A stretch of DNA of 64,000 bases from Sphingomonas crusticola (GTDB taxonomy: Bacteria; Pseudomonadota; Alphaproteobacteria; Sphingomonadales; Sphingomonadaceae), in contig NZ_QTJP01000001.1 in assembly GCF_003391115.1 (NCBI RefSeq), positions 2,812,501 through 2,876,500 on the forward strand. Direction: 5' to 3'. Positions 42,032 to 50,466 of this stretch are shown here, piece by piece. The notes below the pieces were generated by a model. That model had not been told where the DNA came from and did no database searches. It saw only the letters and a list, made by a program, of their open reading frames with translations. A program made the translations under genes and the position numbers. The first letter of the stretch is position 1; every line of letters begins with the position of its first letter.

Positions 42032-44619
42032 CCGTCGCGATGCGGCCGCTCATCTGGCTGGCTCTCATCTTCGCCTGTGGGATCGGCGAGGCGGGTTGGT
42101 CCCGCAGCCCGACCGACACCGCGGCGCGGCCATTCACCTTCGATGAAATGGCCAAGCTCGAAGACATTGGGCCGGGGGCTTTCACGCCCGATGGCAGCTC
42201 TCTGATTTTTGTTCGAAGGCCGCGGTTTAGCGACCTTCCCGATTATAGCCTCGCGCCGTTCGGCCCATTCTTTGGCGAGCTGATGACAGCAAACGCCCGA
42301 AGCGGCGACGCGAAGCCTCTGTTCCGGAAGAGCAAAGGGGCATTATATGCTCTCATCAGTCGGTCGCCGGATGGGCGCTACGTCGCTTATTTTCGAGCTT
42401 GCCGCGGCGAGCTACGGCTCGGCGTTTTTGACCGACGGACCGGGCGAGAGCGGATTTTAAACGATGCTCCGGCCCAGGATTACTACCATGAGCTGACGCC
42501 CATCTGGCTTGGGACCCACGAGCTTGCATTCAGTGCTCAGGAACCGGGCCAGTTGGCCGCTTACATGCCGTACTTCCGCCGCGCGACGGGGGAAGCTTTG
42601 CACAAGGCCTGGCAGGCGACCTGGGTGGGAAGAACAGCGTCCTACGGCCTCTATCGCAGCCGACCATCCAACGAGAATGCGCCCTTTCGAGGCATCCTGC
42701 TGCGAATCGATGTGTCGACGGGAAAATCGCACAAAATAGCCGACGGTCTCTATTCGGATTTGCGGGTCTCCCGCGATGGGAAATATCTCTCCGGCCTTCG
42801 CCAATATGAAAAGGACCAGCTTGGGACGGACGTGACCTCCACGGCGTGGACCTATGGTCGCGCGCACCTCGCGCTCTTCAATCTCCATTCCGGCAAGTCC
42901 GTTCAGGCAGTCCCGTCGCTCGACATAGTGCCGGGAACGATGGAATGGTCGCCCCATGACGACCGGATCGGTTTCTTCGCTTGGCCCAATGGCGGCGCGG
43001 CGGGGCAGGGACGCTTCTATTCCTTCGACCTTGCCCTCCATCAGCTTCGCGAATTCTCTCACCGCGGGCTCGACCTCGTCAACGAACGGGAGTTTGGCCC
43101 ACCGGGCCGGCCAATGCGCTTCCTGTGGCTTGGTCGAGATATCGCCGTGGCGGCTCGTCAAAATCCGGGAGGCGACCAGACGCCACGGTTTACCCAGCGC
43201 GGCGTTACTGGCCGCGACCTTAACGCGGACCCCGGCCGTTTCGACTGGTATCTGCTGGGAGACGGGGGGAGCATCCGCAACCTGACTTCCACGTACAAAA
43301 CGGTGTCGCCCTGGGTCGCCGGGGAGACGAGGTCGGGCGCTTATCTCATACTCGATCGCGAAGTGATGCGAATGGCAGCGGACGGGACCGCCTCGCGTAT
43401 CGCACCTGGTCGAAGGGTGGCAGCCTATCCGGAAGCCAGCGGGCCGGCCGTGCAAGGGCGCCAGCCCTTTGGCTCCACCGCGATTTTCCGTTCCGCGGAT
43501 GCAAACCAGCATCAATTGCTTGCCTTCGATCTCGCGCGCGGTGCGGAACGGGATTTGTCCTTCCCACCGGGCCTTGTAACCCTGATGGCGTTCGGGCCTG
43601 CATCCGGCAGCGTGGCTTTTAAGAAAATCCTTCCGAACGGGACGGACGTCGCCATCCAAGCCGGCGAACAAGCAGCAAGAGTGGTCTTCCGGATCAACAA
43701 GTTTCTGGCGGGTGTCGGCAAACCTTTGTCGTGGGCGATTAGCTATGCGGGGCGCAGCGGAGAAGCGCTGACAAGTTGTTTAACCCTGCCGGCAAACTAT
43801 CAGGCGGGCCATCGCTACCCGACAATCGTGTATGTCTATCCTGAGAGCACGCCATCCTGTTCGGCTGAACCTCTTCTTCAGCAGCCGATAGGATATGAAA
43901 ATCACAATATCCTCCTGGCGCACGGCTACGCTTTCCTTAGTGTGGCAAATCCCGGGATCGCCACCCGTGAGGGTGGACCGCTGGGCGGGATTGTTGAGGC
44001 CACCGATCGGGCGATCGATGCCGCGGTCGCGGAAGGATTGGTCGATCCGGAGCGGCTAGGGCTGATTGGCGCCAGTGGGGCTGGATATAGCGGCCTTTGG
44101 CTGGCGGGGCACAGCAACCGCTTCAAGGCGATTGTGTCGATAAACGGAATCGCCGACGCTCACACGCACTACTATTCTCATGGAATCGATCAGCTTTTCT
44201 ACTCTGAACTGGTGCCATGGAACGGACAGGCGCAGCGATATGAGGGGCGCGACCAATTCACGCTTCAGGCGTCCCCTTGGGAGAGCCCGGAGATTTATTG
44301 GAAGGCTAGTCCCGTCGCTTACGCGGATAAGATCGATGCAGCTGTTCTGCTGGTAAGCACCGATATGGATAGTGGCGGAATTTCCGAGCAATATGACGAA
44401 ATGTTCGTCGCGCTCCACCGCCTACGAAAAACCGTGGACTATGTGAAATATTGGGGGGAGTGGCACGGCCCCTCAAGCTTCGCCAATGTACGCGACCTTA
44501 CGCAGCGGACCGTGGCCTGGTTCGACAAATATGTTGCTCCAGCTAGGGCTGGCGGGCCGCTTGGCCGCGGGCGAGCATCGGGTTCGGAATGGGCTCCCTC
44601 GACTGCTACGCGGCCATGA
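42028..44619 (+). CDS. Exported S9-family peptidase (module 2)
   Basis: The 863-aa protein has a signal peptide, a long propeller with SRSPDGRYVAYFR-type repeats, and a C-terminal prolyl-oligopeptidase-like hydrolase domain. The nucleophile elbow is IGASGAGYSG (Ser683), slightly unlike the usual GxSxGG. Asp779/781 lies in STDMDSGG and His813 in WGEWHGP. It lacks the DLVRLRDIG opening of the module 1 enzyme, starting instead with FTFDEMAKLEDIGPGAFTPDG. GTG 42028 overlaps the receptor stop (GTGA); ATG 42040 is an alternative. It probably hydrolyses the peptide imported by receptor 2. The last ~25 residues are low complexity. Confidence 0.83.
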   Translation: MTVAMRPLIWLALIFACGIGEAGWSRSPTDTAARPFTFDEMAKLEDIGPGAFTPDGSSLIFVRRPRFSDLPDYSLAPFGPFFGELMTANARSGDAKPLFRKSKGALYALISRSPDGRYVAYFRACRGELRLGVFDRRTGRERILNDAPAQDYYHELTPIWLGTHELAFSAQEPGQLAAYMPYFRRATGEALHKAWQATWVGRTASYGLYRSRPSNENAPFRGILLRIDVSTGKSHKIADGLYSDLRVSRDGKYLSGLRQYEKDQLGTDVTSTAWTYGRAHLALFNLHSGKSVQAVPSLDIVPGTMEWSPHDDRIGFFAWPNGGAAGQGRFYSFDLALHQLREFSHRGLDLVNEREFGPPGRPMRFLWLGRDIAVAARQNPGGDQTPRFTQRGVTGRDLNADPGRFDWYLLGDGGSIRNLTSTYKTVSPWVAGETRSGAYLILDREVMRMAADGTASRIAPGRRVAAYPEASGPAVQGRQPFGSTAIFRSADANQHQLLAFDLARGAERDLSFPPGLVTLMAFGPASGSVAFKKILPNGTDVAIQAGEQAARVVFRINKFLAGVGKPLSWAISYAGRSGEALTSCLTLPANYQAGHRYPTIVYVYPESTPSCSAEPLLQQPIGYENHNILLAHGYAFLSVANPGIATREGGPLGGIVEATDRAIDAAVAEGLVDPERLGLIGASGAGYSGLWLAGHSNRFKAIVSINGIADAHTHYYSHGIDQLFYSELVPWNGQAQRYEGRDQFTLQASPWESPEIYWKASPVAYADKIDAAVLLVSTDMDSGGISEQYDEMFVALHRLRKTVDYVKYWGEWHGPSSFANVRDLTQRTVAWFDKYVAPARAGGPLGRGRASGSEWAPSTATRP

Positions 44620-44975
44620 CCATCGCACCTCCGGCAGCTAGGCGAAAGACCGCTTTGGACCACGCTTCGACGGCACGATCGGCAAAGATGCGGGGCAAAG
44701 ACCCCTCGGCCGTGTTCTAGTCGTCGACAGCCGCTTTTCAGGTAAGGTACAGCTGAGGCGGCCATGCGCCTGAGGGCCAGAAGCTCACGTTCGCGACGAA
44801 GCTTCTTAGGGACCAGAGGTATGCGTGCGTGCGATAGCGAAGACCCAATTGGAGACATTCACCCCGTCCGTGCGGCTTCCCGAAACCGGACGTTCGTTCA
44901 GCCGCCGCTCCACGCCTAATGCCGATGTCAATTCGTGATCTATAAATCTCGCAGTTCTTCTCCTAATTTCTCTCC
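44620..44975. other. Intergenic gap with a dispersed-repeat copy
   Basis: The gap after peptidase 2 holds no gene that I can support; the repeat copy lies at 44833-44901. Confidence 0.5.
44833..44901. repeat. Dispersed degenerate repeat, copy 1
   Basis: The copy runs from GATAGCGAAGACCCAATTG through GAGACATTC to CCGGACGTTCGTTCAG. Copies 2-5 keep the ordered blocks GACCCA, GCAGACATTCAGCG and CGGACGTTCGTTCA. Confidence 0.5.
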
Positions 44976-45656
44976 ATGGCACGCTATCAAGCCGATCCCG
45001 AACGTCGTCGCGTGGCTGCCTTAATCGACGAAGAAGTGGCGCGCGCACGTGCTGCCGAGGCTGAAGGAGGGTGGATTACATACTTGATCCGCGACCCTAG
45101 ATTCCCTGACAAGCTCGGCAATCCTAAGGGGACACCAATCTACGTAGGACAAAGCAAAGAGTTTGGCACGCGCGTCCGGTCACGTTTCGATAAATGCGAG
45201 AAAGCGGCGACGGCCAAAGATAGTGTTGAGCGCAGGGTGACGGACCTACTGCATGAGGGCTGGGTTGCCCCTTACGAAGTGCTGGAGCGTACCCCGACGC
45301 GACTGACATCCCTTATCTCAGAGACGAACTGGGCGCGGCGTTGCGTCAGGCGCGGGTATGACATTGCAAATCTTTTGCCGGAGCAGCGAGCACATGCGCC
45401 AGATATTGCCCGCGAGGGCATCCCAGCCAGTTGGATTTGGCCCTTCTTGGTCTCCGAAGCTATCGAAGACCAACTTACGCTGCAGTTGGACTGCGCTCAG
45501 TGCGGCTTATCGCTAACTCTGGATCTCAAGCGCTTCCTTGGCCTAGCCGCTCCGCCAAAGTCGCTGTGCGAGATACGAGACGACCCTATGTGGCGGGCAG
45601 AGCCTTGCACCGGATGCGGTAAACGCCACACGAGGTATGTCGCTCTCAAAATCTGA
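44976..45656 (+). CDS. GIY-YIG-like nuclease with C-terminal zinc ribbon
   Basis: The 226-aa protein has a GIY-YIG-like core near its N-terminus: WITYLIRD (33-40) and, after an insert, PIYVGQSKEFGTRVRSRF (54-71) with the arginine helix. A glutamate in ISETNWARR (about Glu116) is a possible metal ligand. Two CxxC pairs (Cys173/176, Cys211/214) form a probable zinc ribbon. No partner methylase or toxin-antitoxin gene is adjacent, and the flanking gaps carry repeats. It could be a homing, repair or restriction-type endonuclease. Divergence from the canonical GIY leaves activity uncertain. Confidence 0.65.
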   Translation: MARYQADPERRRVAALIDEEVARARAAEAEGGWITYLIRDPRFPDKLGNPKGTPIYVGQSKEFGTRVRSRFDKCEKAATAKDSVERRVTDLLHEGWVAPYEVLERTPTRLTSLISETNWARRCVRRGYDIANLLPEQRAHAPDIAREGIPASWIWPFLVSEAIEDQLTLQLDCAQCGLSLTLDLKRFLGLAAPPKSLCEIRDDPMWRAEPCTGCGKRHTRYVALKI

Positions 45657-45924
45657 AACCGGCTGGGCGCAAGCCTGAGGAAGCAGCTGTGTTCAGGCAG
45701 CTGCCGGATCCGAGAGAGCCAGAAGCAGACGTTGAAACCTAGCCACCGGCTACCAACTCCCGACGTTCGTTCAGCCCACCACTGCGGCAGCTAGGGGGCG
45801 CCCATTCCCAACGTCTGACGATGGCATAGGTTGGCAAACGCCTACATCGCTTGGTGGCGCTCGATTAGCATCAATTCGCCGTCACGCCCGGCATGCGAGG
45901 GCGAATTGCCCGCTCGTCCTATTT
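45657..45924. other. Intergenic gap with a dispersed-repeat copy
   Basis: Between the GIY-YIG-like gene and the sigma 3 promoter I see only the repeat copy at 45707-45774. Confidence 0.45.
45707..45774. repeat. Dispersed degenerate repeat, copy 2
   Basis: This copy keeps GAAGCAGACGTT and CCCGACGTTCGTTCAG, in the same order and distance as copy 1. Confidence 0.45.
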
Positions 45925-45951
45925 TTTGCGCCTTGTCCAATCTCAACCGTC
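45925..45951 (+). promoter_or_regulatory. ECF promoter before sigma factor 3 (TTTGCG-N17-CGTC)
   Basis: TTTGCG (45925-45930) and CGTC (45948-45951) have a 17-base spacer, as before receptor 3 at 47607. The predicted transcript start is near 45958. Confidence 0.6.
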
Positions 45952-45975
45952 ATAGATGTGCAAGGAGGACTGGGC

Positions 45976-46518
45976 TTGGGCCGCGTGGAGCCGGAACATC
46001 AGGGACGTATCAGCGACGAAAGCTGGTCAGTCGATCAGCTTTCGCGCCGCTATCAGGCTGTGCTCGTGCGCTATTTCTGTCGCCGCGGGATCGACTTGGC
46101 CGACACGCGGGACCTGGCGCAGGAGGTGTTCGAGCGCTTGTCCCGGCCTGAGGTGCGCGAACGGATCGGCCGCGTCGAAGGTTATCTGTTCAGCATCGCC
46201 GCCAATCTGGCGGTCGAATATTTCCGCTATCGCCAAGTCCGCCGCGCGCACCCGGTCGCCGACATCGTCACCTCCGTCCAGCGCGGCGAAGAATTTCCCC
46301 CCGATCGCCTTTTCGAAGGCCGCCAGGAGCTCGATATGGTCGTTGCCGCGCTGAATGAACTGCCCGAGCGCATGCGCCACATCTTCCTTTTGGCGCGGGT
46401 CGAGAATCTCACCCATGCAGAGATTGCCGCGCGACTGGGCGTCTCCAAACGCCTCGTTCAATATGAGGTGACTACGGCGACCGCCTGTCTGGCCGATCAC
46501 AGGAGGCGCGTAACGTGA
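45976..46518 (+). CDS. ECF sigma factor, FecI type (module 3)
   Basis: The 180-aa protein shows region 2 (YFCRRGIDLADTRDLAQEVFERLS, YLFSIAANLAVEYFRYRQVRR) and region 4 (LNELPERMRHIFLLARVENLTHAEIAARLGVSKRLVQYEVTTA). I choose TTG 45976 because AAGGAGG (45962-45968) is 7 bases upstream. GTG 45958 would be leaderless from the predicted promoter, and GTG 45985 is a further option. The fecR gene overlaps its stop by 4 bases. Confidence 0.85.
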   Translation: MGRVEPEHQGRISDESWSVDQLSRRYQAVLVRYFCRRGIDLADTRDLAQEVFERLSRPEVRERIGRVEGYLFSIAANLAVEYFRYRQVRRAHPVADIVTSVQRGEEFPPDRLFEGRQELDMVVAALNELPERMRHIFLLARVENLTHAEIAARLGVSKRLVQYEVTTATACLADHRRRVT

Positions 46519-47564
46519 GTATCGTATCGATCCGGCGAACCGGCAGCGCGAGCGCCACCGCCGAGACAGCCGCCTTCTGGGTTTTACGTCAGGAACGTGC
46601 CCCCCTGTCGGAGTTGGAGGAGGAGCGCTTCGCCGCGTGGCTCGCGGAAGACCTCGCCCATGTGGAAGCTTATGAAAATGCCATCTGGGCACTCGACGCG
46701 GCGGCGCATCATGCGGGGGAGGCGCCCATCCGCCAGATGCGCGACGCGGCGCTCGCCGCACGCGACGCGCGCAGGCCGCGCCGCTGGTTGAGCGCCGCCG
46801 GTGGTGCGCTGGCGGCGTCCCTGGCGGCCTTGTGGTTGTTCCTCGGGCTGCCGGGTGCCCAAAGGCCGCACAACGCCTCCAGCTACATCGCCGCGAGCGA
46901 TCCGAACAACGCCACTTATCGTACGCAGATCGGCGAACGGCTGACGGTGACCTTGCCGGACCAATCGCTCGCGACGATCGATACCAACAGCGAGCTTCGC
47001 GTGGCCTATTCCGCGACCGAGCGCCGCTTGACCCTGACGCGTGGCCAGGCTCTGTTCGAGGTCGCGCACGGCCGGCCGACGCCGTTCCGCGTAGCTGCGG
47101 GTGGCCGCGAAATCGTCGCGGTCGGCACCGTCTTCAACGTGCGTATCAAGGGGTCGGACGTGCGCGTCGCGCTGCTGGACGGCACGGTGCGGGTGCGCCC
47201 GGCAACGGACCGATCCGGCGAAACCGCGGCCGAGGTGACGATGCACGCCGGGGAGACGCTGCAGGCCTCGGCCACCGGCCGCGTCGCTGTCCAACCGGCG
47301 GATGTCGGGCAGGTGGCGAGCTGGCGCGGGGGCGACCTCGTCTTCAACGATGCCAAGCTTGCCGATGCCGTAGCCGAGATCAACCGTTACACGCGCCGGC
47401 CTATCCGGATCGAAAGCAACGCGATTATTGGCCTACGGATCAGTGGCGTGTTTCGGACCAACGATCCTGAGCGCTTCTCGCAAGCGATTACGGAGGTGCT
47501 ACCGGTTGATCTCGTCCGGCACGGCGACGGCGTGCTTTCGCTCCGCGCCCGGCAAGCGCCCTGA
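46515..47564 (+). CDS. FecR-type anti-sigma factor (module 3)
   Basis: The 349-aa protein starts at GTG (GTGA overlap with the sigma stop, AGGAGG upstream). It has the anti-sigma region (AAFWVLRQERAPLSELEEERFAAWLAEDLAHVEAYENAIW), a membrane helix (about 95-112), the FecR domain (GERLTVTLPDQSLATIDTNSEL, LTLTRGQALFEVAHGRPTPF, GTVFNVR) and the C-terminal receptor-contact domain (DLVFNDAKLADAVAEINRYTRRPI). It should transmit the signal of receptor 3 to sigma factor 3. Confidence 0.9.
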   Translation: MSIVSIRRTGSASATAETAAFWVLRQERAPLSELEEERFAAWLAEDLAHVEAYENAIWALDAAAHHAGEAPIRQMRDAALAARDARRPRRWLSAAGGALAASLAALWLFLGLPGAQRPHNASSYIAASDPNNATYRTQIGERLTVTLPDQSLATIDTNSELRVAYSATERRLTLTRGQALFEVAHGRPTPFRVAAGGREIVAVGTVFNVRIKGSDVRVALLDGTVRVRPATDRSGETAAEVTMHAGETLQASATGRVAVQPADVGQVASWRGGDLVFNDAKLADAVAEINRYTRRPIRIESNAIIGLRISGVFRTNDPERFSQAITEVLPVDLVRHGDGVLSLRARQAP

Positions 47565-47606
47565 TTGGGCCTAATCCGGATTGTGATACTACAATTTTGT
47601 GAAAAA

Positions 47607-47633
47607 TTTGCGGTGATCGCTCGGTTACCCGTC
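47607..47633 (+). promoter_or_regulatory. ECF promoter before receptor 3 (TTTGCG-N17-CGTC)
   Basis: TTTGCG (47607-47612) and CGTC (47630-47633) are separated by 17 bases, as in the sigma 3 promoter. The receptor ATG lies about 50 bases downstream. Confidence 0.6.
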
Positions 47634-47686
47634 CCTGGCATGGAAGTCACCGCGTTTGCGGCTGGCCCGTTGGGGATCGGGGGGAC

Positions 47687-50353
47687 ATGATGAAAAGACG
47701 ATTTGGAATGAGCTGCCGCACGCTGTTGCTCGCGGCCTGTGCGGCGGGGGCCGCCATGCCCAGCGCCGCGCTGGCGACGAGTCCGACGTTCGACGTGCCG
47801 GCACGCGACCTGGGCGGCGCGCTGATGGCGCTCGCGCGCCAGGCGAATCGGGAGATTCATTTCTCCGCCGACCTCACCCGCCCCTTTACCGCGCCCGCGC
47901 TGCAGGGCGAATTGACGGTCGACGAGGCCTTGACCCGGCTGCTCGCGGGCACCGGCCTCGCCTACCATATCAACGGCAGCGGCGCGATCGTGATCGAACA
48001 CCCGTCGGGGGGAGCCGACGCCGGGGGCGCCGCGGCGGAAAACGAGAGCGCTGAGGTTGTCGTCACGGGCACCAATATCCGCGGCATCGTCCCGCGATCC
48101 TCACCGCTCACTATAGTGGATCGGCGCGAGCTCGATGCGCGTGGCGCAACCACCGCCGAACAGGCGGTCAACACTTTCACCCAGAATTTCAATTCGGTGA
48201 GCGGCAACACTACGTCGGCGGACCGCGCCGGCTTCTTCAATCAGACGGGCACTAATGGCGTCGACTTGCGCGGCCTCGGGCCCGGGACGACCCTTGTTCT
48301 GCTCAACGGCCGCCGGCTGTCGGGGTCGGCAAACGGGCGCGCGGTCGACATCTCGCAGATTCCGCTGACGGCGGTGTCGCGCGTCGAGTTGCTGACTGAC
48401 AGCGCGTCTTCGGTCTACGGCTCGGACGCGGTCGGCGGCGTCGTCAATTTCATCCTGCTCGACCATTTCGACGGGCTGGAAGCGCGCGCCGGCTATGGCA
48501 CGACCGATGATGGCGCGCAGGGTGAATATCGTGGATCGCTCACCGGTGGCCTTAATTGGTCGACGGGCAATGCGGTGATCAGCGCAAGCTATCTCGACCG
48601 CTCGGCCCTGACAGCCGACGAGCGGTCTTTCTCGCGAGACGTCGAAGGCGCCTACACCCTCGTCCAGCCGCAGAAGCGCACCGGCCTGTTCCTCACCGCC
48701 CGACAGGAGGCAGGCGACGATCTGACCTTCAATGTCGACGGCCTCTACAATCGGCGCACCGGATTCTTCTCCCTCTTCCGCGACCTTGGCCTTTCGGGTG
48801 GCGTTCCTCGGCTATTGCTGACCGAATACCATCAGGTGAGCAATTCCTGGTTTGGCTCGCTCGGCGCGACCTGGCGGGTCAGCGACGCGCTGACGATCGA
48901 CACGATCGGTTCTTACTCGCGAATCAAGGAAGGCGCGCTTTCCGACGACGTGATGTCGACCGTCACCTCTCCGGTAACGCAGCATAACGGTTCCTTGTCG
49001 CAGGCATGGGATGCCACGACGCGGGCGAGCGGGCGGCTCTTTGCGCTTCCAGGTGGCAACTTAGCCTATTCGTTCGGTGTCGGCGTGACTCGCGAGACGC
49101 TATCGACAAGCAGGATCGCCTCTAACACGGACGGCTATGAGTCGTCGGTTTTGGACGACCACAAGCGGACCACGCGTTATGCCTTCGGCGAGCTGAATCT
49201 GCCGTTCATCGGGCCGGCCACAGGCCTGCCCGGCATCAATCAGCTTGAGGCGAATATTTCCGCGCGCTATTCCGACTATTCCGACTTCGGCAAGAATTTC
49301 AGTCCGAAGATCGGCGTGCTTTGGTCGATAACGCCCGGGTTCAACCTGCGCAGCAGCTACGGCCGCACGTTCCGCGCGCCTTACCTCGACGATATCGGTC
49401 GACCGGGCGTTTATTCGATACTCGATCTCGCTGGATTCGGCCTGCACACGCCTGATCCCGCCGGCGATCCGATAGGTCTCTATATCGACGACGGTGTTGA
49501 CCCCAAGCTGGGGCCGGAGACATCCAATCTCCTAACATTCGGCATGGACTTGCGGCCACCCAGCGTTCCACGTCTGAACTTCAGCTTCACCTACGTCTCG
49601 ATCGATTATAAAAATCGCATCGCGCGCGGCGATCCGGGCCGGGGAACCTATTATTTTCAGCCGCAGCTTTTCCGAGAATTGTTCAATTTCTCGCCGACTA
49701 AGGCGGATATCGCGTCGATCCTGGGCAATGCGACCCTTGGCATCGGCAACAATGTCACCAGTTTCGATCTCACCAATCTCGACGCGCTGGCCGCCAATGT
49801 TGGTTACATCCTGGACAACCGGCTGCGGAACATCTCCAAATCCAGCCAGAAGGCGGTCGATATCAACGCAAGCTACGCCTTCAAGCGCGGGACGATCGAT
49901 TATTCGATCGGTGCCAATGCTACCTACATCCTCGCATCCGAGACACGTACGACCCCAAGTTCGCAGGTCATCGCTCAGTCCAATATTCTTGGTCGTCCGG
50001 TGGATTTCCGCGGCAATGCCTTCGTCGGGTTGGCGACCGGTGGCTACTCCGCACGGCTCACCGGCAATTATGTCGGTGCTTATCTGAATCCCTACGTGCC
50101 GGCCTATCCGAAGATAAGCGACCAGCTAACCTTCGATCTGACCGCATCCTATGACTTTGGCGAGCGGCCCGGACCGTTGCATGGCCTTGCCATCTACCTG
50201 ACCGTGCAAAATCTGCTCAACCGCGATCCGCCCTTCGCGGCCGACTTGGGGGCGGGCGTTACTGACGGGCTCAGCGAGCCGATTGGCTACGATCCATCCA
50301 ACGCCAATCCGCTTCGCCGCTACCTCTCGATCGAACTGCGTAAACGTTTCTAG
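47687..50353 (+). CDS. TonB-dependent transducer with STN domain (module 3)
   Basis: The 888-aa receptor has a signal peptide (about 1-31), an STN domain (about 33-105: FDVPARDLGGALMALARQANREIHFSADL, LTVDEALTRLLAGTGLAY) and the TonB-box region AEVVVTGTNIRG (122-133). A plug with GVDLRGLGPGTTLVLLNGRRL and YGSDAVGGVVNFIL and a barrel ending LSIELRKRF follow. GGGGGAC precedes a double ATG at 47687/47690. It would import and sense the ligand of module 3. A strong hairpin separates it from the peptidase gene. Confidence 0.88.
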   Translation: MMKRRFGMSCRTLLLAACAAGAAMPSAALATSPTFDVPARDLGGALMALARQANREIHFSADLTRPFTAPALQGELTVDEALTRLLAGTGLAYHINGSGAIVIEHPSGGADAGGAAAENESAEVVVTGTNIRGIVPRSSPLTIVDRRELDARGATTAEQAVNTFTQNFNSVSGNTTSADRAGFFNQTGTNGVDLRGLGPGTTLVLLNGRRLSGSANGRAVDISQIPLTAVSRVELLTDSASSVYGSDAVGGVVNFILLDHFDGLEARAGYGTTDDGAQGEYRGSLTGGLNWSTGNAVISASYLDRSALTADERSFSRDVEGAYTLVQPQKRTGLFLTARQEAGDDLTFNVDGLYNRRTGFFSLFRDLGLSGGVPRLLLTEYHQVSNSWFGSLGATWRVSDALTIDTIGSYSRIKEGALSDDVMSTVTSPVTQHNGSLSQAWDATTRASGRLFALPGGNLAYSFGVGVTRETLSTSRIASNTDGYESSVLDDHKRTTRYAFGELNLPFIGPATGLPGINQLEANISARYSDYSDFGKNFSPKIGVLWSITPGFNLRSSYGRTFRAPYLDDIGRPGVYSILDLAGFGLHTPDPAGDPIGLYIDDGVDPKLGPETSNLLTFGMDLRPPSVPRLNFSFTYVSIDYKNRIARGDPGRGTYYFQPQLFRELFNFSPTKADIASILGNATLGIGNNVTSFDLTNLDALAANVGYILDNRLRNISKSSQKAVDINASYAFKRGTIDYSIGANATYILASETRTTPSSQVIAQSNILGRPVDFRGNAFVGLATGGYSARLTGNYVGAYLNPYVPAYPKISDQLTFDLTASYDFGERPGPLHGLAIYLTVQNLLNRDPPFAADLGAGVTDGLSEPIGYDPSNANPLRRYLSIELRKRF

Positions 50354-50384
50354 CGATTGGCGGCGCTTCGGCTCCGCCAATCGC
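50353..50384 (+). promoter_or_regulatory. Hairpin between receptor 3 and peptidase 3
   Basis: A perfect 11-bp inverted repeat (50353-50363 with 50374-50384) with a 10-nt loop begins at the receptor stop codon. It lacks a T-run, so it is more likely an mRNA stabiliser or attenuator than a terminator. Confidence 0.5.
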
Positions 50385-50466
50385 AACGCGCGGCCGCACA
50401 GCAGCACGATCTGAAAGCGCCGGTCAGCGCAGATGTGCCGCCCTCAGCACTCAGGGAGGTTGTTCC

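Noticed and set aside
42457-43671. Minus-strand frame inside the module 2 peptidase gene
   Set aside because: It is antisense to propeller repeats of a well-supported gene and lacks an RBS.
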